Source: Scolanthus callimorphus (taxonomy: Eukaryota; Cnidaria; Anthozoa; Actiniaria; Edwardsiidae). From it: a DNA stretch of 64,000 bases. The notes beneath the pieces are model-generated. The model was not told the DNA's origin, searched no databases, and worked only from the letters and a program-made list of their open reading frames with translations. The stretch lies in assembly GCA_033964015.1 (NCBI GenBank), contig CM066916.1, positions 28,971,404 to 29,035,403 on the forward strand. Reading direction: 5' to 3'. The translations under genes and the position numbers were made by a program. Below, one piece after another: positions 12,001 to 24,000 of the stretch (positions are counted from its first letter, which is position 1; every line of letters begins with the position of its first letter).

Positions 12001-15000
12001 TGGTTATTGCGCAACAAATCAGTATAAACACCATCGATCTAACAATTCCATCTTCACTTGACACTGAGGATGACTTCCCCTTTAATGACAGTCACATCAG
12101 AGCGTTCTGCTCTGGCCTACAATATCTACCCGGAATATCATCTAATAAATATAAAAAATAAAAGATATATTCATCACAGAAGCGCTCATTAAGAAAATTC
12201 ATCTCTCCAATTCAGGACCTCCTAGAAAAATCTGTATTTTCTTGGATGCGGGAAATCAGGTTACTTGATTAGAGGCTAACAAGAAAATTGTAGGAACAGA
12301 AACGCCTAAAAAGCTCGAAGGAGGTTTTACGATTACTTTTACACGGATCTTTTTCACGAATTGTAAACGGTTCAACATCATGATTCAACAGGATTGGGAA
12401 AACGTAAAACATGCATTGAATAACGTTAAATATACATAGCTGAACATGCATTGAAGGTTTGCAAGTCTTGTGCATATAAAGAAACGTTGGACAAATATTC
12501 ACAACTGTTCTCTATTCTGTCAAAAGCACCATCAGCCCAACTACCACTCCCAGCCCATTTTGCGACATTACGGTGACGAAGTATGCAGGAGCGTGGGTCA
12601 AAACGTACTACCTAGAATACAGTAATGATGGTACTTTTTGGAAAACATACGGAGAGGGAGGATCAGGAAAGGCAAGTCTTTATAGACGATTTACACTCTC
12701 AGGTGCTTCATGGGTTACTAAGGGCAACAAGGAGCCCATGACCCATCTAGGGGTAGGAAGGTGTAACAACGAACTGGAAAATGAAGTAGGTCTAAAGTTG
12801 TTTTAGAGCAATTCTTGCTTTGCATTCATTCCCATGGGAATAAAGTCATAATGTTGGTGTACAGAACATTTAAAAGCTACAAATGAACTTTATTTTATTC
12901 CTGTACACCAACATGGCTGCCAATGACGTCATGTGCAAACCAACAATACATTTGTCACTCGAATAACTTCTTTGGACAAGGCATACGCTACCTACATTTT
13001 AATTGGCTGAGCGAATGTGTGGCATAGAACGTTCGTTCATGAAAAGTTCTAGATGGACGCTCCTAGATACTGGGCTCCTGTCCTTGACCTTTTTCTGCTT
13101 GCTATTTTCAGAGATTCACAGGAATCGTGATTCCAACAGCACTAGAACGAACTCTCTTCATGGCCAAGTTGTTTCGCGGTACATTGCTATTAGACCGACG
13201 ACCTGGAAAAATATGATCTGTCTGCGTGTAGAATTGAAGGGATGTGAAGGTAGGGCGTTCGCAGGGGTAGATTTAGGGGGGGGGGGGTTGCTGTAGGAAA
13301 TTTGAACATTTTCGTCCCATATCTTCACTATCTGACCCCCCCTTTCGGAAATTCCTGGATCCGCCACTGGTTCGTTGTTGTTAATTGCCATGTCCGATCT
13401 CGTGGCTTTCGCTCTATTTTATTGTATTTTTTTTTACTGATAGCTAGATTATTTCTCTTTGTATCTCATATCGGCTATCACATGATCTTCGAAACACAAT
13501 CTAAACCATAAAATTAAAATTATGTAGTAGAAAACCAAAATTTCGATTTGCATCGAGGACTTCCTGGACCATCTGTTGAGCACCAATGCGAAACCAATCT
13601 TGTTCCTCACATGCATGAAACCCTTTAGCCTCCCCCGTACCTTGCTAGGGGCTTCTTGCGACGTGGGGTCGGAAGCCTAATGAAACTTAAAGCTACTATA
13701 GGTTTGTTTTCAAAATACCGCCATGAACAATGTTTTCTACTGAACTTTCAGTGTTTATATTCTTGGTTTTCAATAACCAAAAACAAAATATTGGTCAAAT
13801 TTCTGATGAAGAAACATGAAATACCAAATAAAAAAATCTTGTGGCGTAAAATTAGCATTTCTAGATGTTCGTGCTGTGCTCACAGGGAATTTCTGCAGAA
13901 ACCCATGGGAAAAACTGGGAAAAGCTGAATTTCCCACAACACGTGCATGGGAAATGTTCGTAATTCACATGGATATCTACCATGGGAAATGCGGCTTTTC
14001 CCATCGATGGTCTTCTGTAGAAATTCCCTGATGCATCGTTTTTAAACCAGAACCAAATCAGGCGATGAAATTGGGTACTCCATATATAAATGACAGACAT
14101 TTTGCATCATATATGAATTTTTATATTTTTTAGTTTGAGTTTGATATGTTATGTATTTATATTTAGTTCTTGTAAGCATGTTGTTCCCAGGGCTCCTTTT
14201 GATAGCAGGGAGGCTAAAGCCCCTCTGAATGGACTACCCTTTGGGTAACATGCAGATATATTGTTGTTTAAGTAATGTTATGTATTTATATTTAGTTTGT
14301 AAGCATGTTGTTCCCAGGGCTCCTTTTGATAGCAGGGAGGCTGTAGCCTCTCTGAATGGACTACCCTTTGGGTAACATGCAGATATATTGTTGTTTAAGT
14401 AAAGGCGTCTTTCTCTCTATCGCCTTTTCGGACTTGGTCTAAGCTGACAAAATGGCGGCTAACAGAGCCTCTTTAACTCACCTCCACAGCATGTACAAGT
14501 GAAGTTGGGATTAGCCACGGACGCATCCCAAACGAGCGCCTCTCAGCATCGAGCTACGAGGGACCTAGTTACCACCCTAAATATGCCCGACTTCGGAATC
14601 CTAAAAGGGCATGGTGTGCAAAGGCGGGGGACACAAGCCCGTATGTACAGGTGGACTTGTCCCTTGCCTATAGGGTGCGTTTTTTGGAGACACAGGGACA
14701 TAATATTAATGGAACCGGTGTGTGGGTGTCTACTTATTCCGTCAAGTTTAGCTCTGACGGGGAAATATGGTTCGACTACAAGAAAGATGGAATAACAAAG
14801 GTGAGTAGCAATTCGATTAATAAGAGGTGTCATATTTCAAAGCATATTGACATTCTAGAGCTTCTAGCTGACGTTAAATCTGTAAAGCTAAGAGACTGTA
14901 GTGCATACAATTAACATTGTACAGAGATGGCAATTCTCTTCGAACATGCAACCGTGAGTAGTGCATGGGGCTATTTCCTAGTCTTCCAGCCTCTCAAGAC

Positions 15001-18000
15001 ATTACGTCTATCAGGTTTAGACCGTCCACAACGGATATTTTAAAAAACGAATACTCTTTATTTCTCCGTTTTTGTTTTTGGCCACAAAAACGAAGGTTTT
15101 CGAAAATGCCGGTCAAAGCTAGAGTCCAGTGTACTTGCTTTTCAAAAGGCGCATGCCCGATACATGTGGGAGCGACAAATACGGTCCGTGTGAACGCTGA
15201 TCCGGATACGTATGGCAGAGCGGAAATGACCTGCTTAGACCACTAAATTTCAAATAATAAGGTCAGGTTAGCTCAGATAAGCTTGATTTTTTGCATACAG
15301 ACTCCTTGTCTGATTAAAAACAAAATATCAAAAATGACTTTTTTCTAATGGATCCGTCTTTGAGATATTAAGCTTTAAATATTGGTTTCTGTGCCATTTT
15401 ATGGGAGAATTAGTACTTTGATCAGGAATTATGGAAACTTTGCTCAATCATATCTAAAATTCATATTCTTCAATTTTCTTAAAAATTTGGAATTAAGCTT
15501 TTAGCCATAGAAACTCTTTGTATACGGAATCTGGAGCTTATATATTGAAATATGGCAAAGTTAGACATTTCATTTTTGGTCATTTCCGCTCTGTCGATAC
15601 GTATATAGAACGGACCTTAGTCTGTCAAGCTTTGTTTGTTAAGCCAGAGATGAACAAACAATTGAATAGGAACTTTTCATTATGACGTATTTACTACGAC
15701 TACCAAAGACCTTTGCGTTGTCCCTTTTGTTTGCACAATTACCACCTATTGTTTCCAATAGCGGCTTATTTGCATGAGAAAAGGAAACTGGAAAGGATTC
15801 AAACAACGCAATAATGCAAATGTCAAATTGTACAGACTTACAAATTTCTCTTCGAACACGCAATCGTAAATAGCAAATGTTGCTTTCTAGGTATTCTCCG
15901 GGAACTCTGACAGCGCTAATGTAGTCAGGCGGACATTTCTAATCCCTATAGTAGCTGTGTTCATCCGTGTCGAACCTCAGACCTGGAGTGGCCCCATGGC
16001 ATGTCTACAGATGGAGCTGTATGGCTGTCGAGGTAATGACAATGACAGTCATGGTGACAGTAAGACAATAAGAATAACAACGACAATGGCAATGGCAGTC
16101 ACAATACAATAACAATAACAAAACAATGACAAAACAATAACGATAATGATAACAAAACAACGACAATGACAATGACAAAACAACAATGACAATGTCAGTC
16201 ACAATGACAACGACAATGACAATGGCAATGTCAGTGACAAAACAATAACAACGACAATGACAATGGCAGTCACAATGACAATGAGAAAAGCAATAACAAT
16301 GACAATGACAAAACAACAACGACGACAATGACAATGTCAGTCACAATGACAATGAAGGCCCGATTGACAGAACGAAATGAGAGCTTGAGGCCTTTTCACT
16401 TTTAATGTTTTACTTTTTGCTTAAAATATTGTAGATATTTTTTTGTTATTGTATTATCGCTTTGTAGCATGCTCAGATGCTTTAGGGATGGAAACGGGGG
16501 AAATAAAAAACGCAGATATCAGGGCGGATCACTGGCATTCCTACCAAGAATATTGGAGGGCAAGACTAAACACCAGTCCTGGATGGAGCTGTGGGAGGAT
16601 CACAAATAGGAGGGTATATCTGAAGGTGAACCTAGGGGCTGGACAAGCAGTAGTGAATGGTATTGCAACACAGGCTCACACATGGGGTTTCGTAGTAAAA
16701 GAATATACTCTGGGATACAGTTTCGACAATGTACACTGGAGAGAACATATTGGTGAAGATGGGTTGAAGAAGGTAGGTGATAAGTGAGTCTTGTCTAATA
16801 ACATTCTTTTTTTTTTACCATCGTCTTCTTATCCCTTCGACTACTTAGTCTGGTGTCTGTTCTGGTCTAGACTAGCAACGCGTCTTTTTGTCTTGTCTTA
16901 GTGTGATTTAGTCTAGTCTAGTTTCTTATATAGTAGAGTAAATCACGCTGAGGCAAAACAAAAAGACGCGTCGCTAGAATAGACAAGAGAAGGTCTACTA
17001 ACTAGTGTAGTGTAGTCTAAAATGTTAGTGATAGTCTAATAGCTATTCTACAACTATTCGCCGAAGGGGGGATGAATAGTGGTGGATATATACCGAGGCG
17101 CGGAGCGTGGAGGCATATATCCTGACCCTGTTCATCGTTCATATCAGTTGGATTAACTAATATATAGATTTAGGCAATGCCTAAAAGCGGAGCTCCCAAT
17201 AAGATTTGATGACGTCATTGATGACGTCATATCACGTGACTCTATCATCGCGCTCCTTATCACATAGATAAGTAACCCAAAGTTTGGGCTTCTGAACTTT
17301 TTTTTTCAGAGAAATCGATTTTTTGACGGGTGCATGTTCGCGACTATTTTCCCTCCTAAAATTCATTGCGATACCTGTGGCCAGGGTCTCAATGGGGTTA
17401 ATCGTCAGGCGTCAAAAGCCGAAAAAAAAGTAAACGTCAAGCGTCAAATTGCGAAAATATAACCGTCAACCGTCAAAAAGGTTTACCGTAAAAAAACGTA
17501 TTTCGTCGCGGTCAATCAAGAGAATTTTCCAAAGGGATGAATAAGAGACCGGTCATTTATCGCCTGGGGATGGGGAGGATTTTGGGGGGATCACTTCATT
17601 TTTGGGTAAGCGAAAGGGGGAACCTCTCGAAACCTGATGCCCTGAAAGGGGGAATCAAAAGTATTTCCTAAGAAGTGATTCCAGCAAGTTCTATATCAGG
17701 TGCATTTAAAAAATTTTGGCGAGCACATCTTGATACAGTCTTAGGAAACACGCGCAACGAAGCCAATAACTCCCCAAAATAATCCCCCAGGCTAGCAGTC
17801 GCTACTATGTTTGAAAGAACTGGCACCTTAGGTCAGCGCGAGTTCCACGTTACAAGCATAGAAATTCATCGGGCCTCACTTTACGCATATGAATAATAAG
17901 AATTTGTTTAGGCGCGCTTTGCGCGCATAAAGAATTTTCAGCCTTTGTTTACTCTCCAAAAAAATGAAATGTTCTTCAGCCTTTTCTCTGAGACTTGATG

Positions 18001-21000
18001 AGATGCGTTTGTTAAAATCTGGGCGCGCTTCGCGCGCCACAGAAGAAGATTGTGATCCTCTCTGTCTCCAAAACGTCGGGGGTTCCTGTCATCATGATTC
18101 GTTCTAGTACGAAGAAGCAGTGACGTAGCTTGTGCGTTGATTCAGGTTCCTACACAGGAAAACAACCAAAACGACTTCCACTAAAAATGGGTGTGAGGGG
18201 GATCACGAAAACTTTTGACAGCTCTGAGGGGGGTCACGTAAACCATAGTACCTATAGAGGGGGATCACCCACCCATGCGATAAATAATGACAGGTCCCTA
18301 ACTTCCCGCATTATTAAAGGTAGGAAGAGCTTCTATGGGTTGCAATTGTTTGGTAATTGTTTGCTATTTGCTAAAAGTCTATCAAAGACGATTATTTTGA
18401 GGGATTTTTCACGCTTTTTTTATATTACCACAAAAGCTATGTAATGCATTGTACTTTTGTACTAAACAATATCCAGATTACAGCCGATTGCGTTTGAGCA
18501 TTTTACCCTAACAGTTCGCACGTTATGTTTGAACGTTTGAAAGTTGCGTTTCTAGGATGAAACGAGACGTTTCTATGGCGAACCAAAGAGTTCTGTCCTC
18601 TCTGATTGGCCAGTGAAAAATACACATGGCGGTTGCCCTTGGAAACGTCCGACGTTTTGTCTCACAACGCAACTTTCAAACGTTCAAACGTAACGTGCGA
18701 ACTGTTTAGGGTAAAACGCTCAATCGCAATCGGCTGTAACCGTCAAGAACAAAAATTAACCGTCAACTGTCAAAAAGCGTATTTTTTAACCGTCAACCGT
18801 CAGAGCCATACCCCCATTGAGACCCTGTGTGGCGGACGGACACACAGACACGGAATGACCACTATAGTTTTTATTCAGGAATGATAGCTCCGAAGCTGAC
18901 TCCTCGAAAATTCCGAGTTCCAGGAGCCAATGAGAGCGCACGAAATTGGATATCCACTGATCTCATGGTGGACACTATTCTGCTTTAGTATAATAACTCA
19001 AGTGATTATAAGAATTGCCGCGCGCTGATTGGTCGAGAGGTTCGGACAATCAGAGCGCGCGTACTAGTGCAGTTATTTTATAAATATGTATGTCCTGCGA
19101 AAATGTACCACGTCTCGACCAATGAGCGCGCGTTAAAATTGATCACTGGGATATACCTTTCAATATTGACACGACATACTTGGGATCGTGGCTACAAAAC
19201 AGCATTTTCAGAAATTATTCCGGAATAAAGCTTATAATCGGAATGAAGCTTCCGATGGCTATAATGTTGTGTTTCAGTTTTTCGTAGGCAATACTGACAG
19301 ATACACCACAGTTCGTCACAAATTCCGCCGGAACTACACCACGCGTTACGTGATGCTTACAGCCTTGCGTTACACCCCTGACAGACCTGGTATGAGGATG
19401 GAACTTTACGGGTGCAGAGGTAGGCTGAGTGAGACTATAGAGCCCTAAAGTGTGACGTCACAAATTTGAAAAACTTTTGAATTTTAGATTTTAGTCCACG
19501 GACAATGAAAGACCAAATCCAAAGAACGTTGCATGCAAGTTGGTGACTGAATCGGTTGAAACGCGACCGAGTTATGGTCCGCTGAATACATAATTTTCTT
19601 TAACAAATCACTGTATTTTAGACACAGTTCAAAATGTTATGACCTGAACTAAAAATTCAGTGATTTGTTGGATTTCATTTGCCCAAACGATGGTAAAAAG
19701 ATGAAAATTTAACCTGGCCCTATGACGTGACAATGTGCCCTGCTGTTAATTCGTCTCTACAGCTTGCGAGCATCCCCTTGGAATGGAAAACAAATCCATT
19801 CCCGACTCTTCCATCAAAGCTTCCTCATTTGAGAACAACTTCGAGCCTTTGTACGGGCGACTTAACAGTCAGGCTGCTTGGTGTACCACATCGACAAGCG
19901 CTTGGATTCAAATCGACCTGGGCCGCGTGTATGAAATAACAGGCTTTGCTGTCCAAGGTCGAGATGATGCAGAGAAATTTGTGAGCCATTTCAAGATTGA
20001 AAAGGCTCTGGATACGACCGAGTGGACGTATTACGAGAAGTATAGTCATCAGGTTAGTTGTTGTGGGTTAGTTGTGTAGTCCAGTGAAAACTGTAAGTAT
20101 ATGTTTAATGAGTGGAATTACAGCCCAGCCCGCTGCCCCGCGACTCAAGTCCTTAAACACGTTTCTTTTAGTTTTAGTTTTCTTCTCCCGCATGCAAAAC
20201 CATTTTGAACCAATCAGGATGTGACCCTGCTTTGCCTAGTGCAGTCTGCTCGCGGGGAGCAGTTCAAACGAAATCGATGTTTTGAAATAGACAAAATCGG
20301 CTAACGGGTTTATCTTGACTCAATATGATTCCTTTGGGTGGATACGCTTGTTAGTTCTACACAAACACTCGTGCACTCGGTTCGAGTGAGAACAATTTGA
20401 CAATAGACAACAAAAACAATAGAAAACAATAGAAAAGACAATAGAGAACAATTGACAATAGACCTTTTTCGCTTGAGCGGGGGACCTTTGTTTTTTTTCC
20501 CTAAAGTCTGGTTTTCATATGTCGGGAACGATCGGGGATCGGTGGTTTCCCGACCATCCCCGTCAATCCCAGTTTTATGAAAACGCATATCGGGAATTGT
20601 CGGCGACATCGGCGATTGACTGGCGATTGAAACGGTTTCTATTTTCCCCATCGCATCCCAGACGATCGCCGACGTCGCCGATCGTCCGCGAAGCCATGTT
20701 TTCATATGTCGGGAACTGACTGGGATGGACGGGAAACAAGCCATCGCCGATCATCCCCGTCAGTCCCGACATATGAAAATCAGCCTTAACTGGCTAACGA
20801 TTAACATTTTAAAATTATTATCATAGGGTACGGGGTTAAGTTGCTGAAATGAACAATTTAACAAAGTGAAAGAAGTTCAGCGTTGACTGGACTATAAGGC
20901 CCACTGCAAACTCCGTCGCTCCGTTGCAGTAAAAAAAACAATAGAAAATTTTGATTATGAATCAGATGCTGTACTCTATCTCGCGTGCTGATTGGCTGAA

Positions 21001-24000
21001 ATTGAGGGAGATTTTTTTGTGGAATTGTAGAATTCAATAAAAACACAGGACACTCGCGACAAATTTACAATTTTATCAAGCGAGAAAGCGAGAACAATTA
21101 CTTTCTGAAGTTTTAAACTCTGTCAACACTGTTAGTATGAAACGTCTTTTCGTCAACGAAGACGCTTCGAAACCAAGATTTAAGTTGCATTTTCCTGAAA
21201 TTGAAGCAGTTTGGCAATGGCTTCCTTGGCGAGTGTAAAGCCTTTTTGTAAAATATTAAATCAATAAAACCTCCGGCATGGGATTCAAAGAAAATCGCTG
21301 CGGTCTCGGGTGATATCGATTTTCGCGTGAGATTTAGTGTGGAATTCACTCGTCGGAAAAATGGAAAGCTAACAGAAGACGTTCGACTGAGTTTTAAGGT
21401 GACGTTAACGCTGGGCGTCGCTTTACGTCATTACCACACTCTTTACGACATCATCGTGGTCAAAATGTTCTGGTCTCACGAGCCGCAGGCGAGTAAGTCA
21501 GCAACAAACTTTGACGACAATGATGGCGTAAAATGTGCTAAGGGACCGCTCATTATTTATCGTCTGGGGGGGGGGAGGGGGCAGAGGATTTTAGGGGGGA
21601 TCACCTCATTTTGGGGCGAGCGAAAGGGGGGATCTCTCAAAGCCTGAAGCCCTGAAAGGGGGGACCACAAGAATTTTTCTAAGTAGTTATTCCAGCAACT
21701 TCTCTAACATTTGCATTTTTGTACTTCACTTCATTCAATACATAATAAAAATTTCGCGCATAAAGAATTTAATCTAATATAGTCTCGCGCAACGAAGACA
21801 CTACCTTCGCACCGTTCACAAGAACAACTGTATCTTGGCGAGGAAAAACAAACTCTACCAAAAATGCCCTGCAGTGATAGGCCTGCGGTCGAAAGAAGAG
21901 TAAACGTGAGTTCGAAGTTACAGGCATAGAAATTCGTCATTTGTGTCGCGCTTCGCGCAAATGAATAATAACAATTTCGTCATTATAATAAAACCTACAG
22001 GATTTGTTTTCTATACACAGTAAAAACCGGAATGTTCATCTACACTTTCTCTGAGGCTTGATGAAATGCGTTTATCAAAAAATTCGGGCGCGCTTCGCGC
22101 GCAACGAAAGAAAAATGCGAACCGCTCTTTTTGTAAATTGTCTTCTACTAAGTCAAATAGGGGTCGGGGGGAATCACGAAAACGTTTAACTGCTCTAGAG
22201 GGAGGATCACTGCATTTTGACCTTGTATTACCCAACATCCTCTGATCCCCCAGGCGATAAATAATGACCGGTCCCTAAATAAACTTTTTTAATAGACATT
22301 TGAAGGTCCCGAAAGTGGAGCAATTCCAACAATGGTTCGGCCATCTCGCCCATTCAAAGCTCGTCATCTGAGATTTAGACCCACAACCTGGCAAGGGCAA
22401 ATCTGCATGAGGATAGAAATTTTTGGAAGGGAAGGTAGGGAGACTTCCAACAACAGAGTGCTTTGTCAAGACTTGAAAAGCGCAGAGTGATAGAAATACT
22501 CAATATTACTCGCCAATTGAAACCAGACATAAGCGATCGCAGCAGCAGTCATCTTGGATTTCTGTAACTTGTCCAACTTCAGTCCCCCTCCAACCCTGAA
22601 TTGTTCTTGTTCACCCCTAAGACCGTGTCCAAAAATTAAAGATTGCAGCAGTTGCGATCGCTTATTCCTGGTGCACACTGGCGACGACATAAGGACTTTA
22701 TTTTGCAATGAAAACAGCATGGGGAACTAATTAAAATAGTCAATATCGCGAGAGAAATAGTACCAAATCGCCACGGAGTCACATGAATTACTAGTGACTC
22801 CAGTGGTATTCGAAACCACGACCCTTGGCTTTCATGTGCCAATGCTCTACCGACTGAGTAAGTTGTGGTAACTTTGATACCAGATAACTCCACGTCACTC
22901 ACTGATTGAGGCCCATATAATCCTTTTTTGAAAACACGTAGAGGTCAAAGAAGCTTTTCTAACGTCATCCGTTTTGTTAAAATCTAGATACAGTAATACT
23001 AGGAAAAGTTGCTTTGAAACTAACAATTTGTATTTCTTGTTGTTGTTATTGTTATTGTTAAGCTCCTTGTGAAAGCAGTAGCGGTCACGGTGCCGATAAC
23101 CCTATAGGAATGGGTTCAGGGTTCATCCCGAGCTCTCAGATAACAGCCACCTCTAGTTTGAGTCCGGACTACCAGCCTTACCTAGCAAGACTCGGTAATT
23201 TTTACGGCAAGGGTGCTTGGTGTGCCGGTGTTCTGAATGACCAGCAGTACCTCCAAGTCAACATGGGAGTGCTACAAAGGATATATGGTTTTGCTACTCA
23301 AGGGAAGCATCGACTGGCCGATGACTCGCTTGGTCACGCTTGGGTAACCTCGTACAGAGTGTCACTTAGCGTCGATGGACAGGTTTGGAAGTTCATCAGT
23401 GGGCCCGGTAATGTTTCATGGGTAAGAACAGTAAAAGCCGTTTCAGCAAGGAACACATTAGTAGACCCTTCATTTATATAAAAAAAATTGAGAAATTGGT
23501 CAATTTCATCTTGTTAACGTCATTGTTAACGTCGTTAGACCCTACCATTTGAAGGTCCTCTACACGCCTCCCCCTGGAATTTCCAAGATTTCCAGGGGTC
23601 CTCGAGTCTCCCCCAGGGCTCAGATAGACCCCTCGCGCCTGAAATTTTCCAAGGCCCTCGACCTTCCCGGTGCGGAAGGAAAATGTAACTAGCCATTCTC
23701 GCGAGTCGTGAGGCCAGAGGCTCCTCGCTCCAGTTTTCGTGTCAAGCCGCGGCGATATGTTGGCATGCTATTCAACGGGTAAAGCTTGGGGACTCTGGTA
23801 TCCGGGAAGTATTTTACACAAACCTAGGACAAACCTAGGTTACTAATTGAATTAGTTGAACATTTTCATTGACTTTCTAAACAATGTTTTGCAAAGTTAT
23901 GGCAATAATGTGTTCTTTTATGTTTTACGTTTTCTGAAATTTCAAATTTAAAACGACTTTTTTTTCAGATATTTGATGGGAATAGTGAGAATAACGTCAC

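Larger units (their letters stand above)
17382..18827. mobile_element. Outer DNA transposon of a nested set
   Basis: ccagggtctcaatgggg at 17382 and cccattgagaccctg ending 18827 are inverted repeats, each followed inward by cgtcaa/ttgacg clusters. The element contains two further TIR elements (17545-18299 and 18477-18741), so it was hit after it inserted. No transposase is left. Confidence 0.6.

Noticed and set aside
16005..16334. Cys/His-rich minus-strand frame
   Set aside because: Shadow of the caatga microsatellite.
20310..20772. Minus-strand frames with repeated P-V-H-P/S-Q-F
   Set aside because: Lie in a MITE and microsatellite; repeats follow the inverted-repeat arms.
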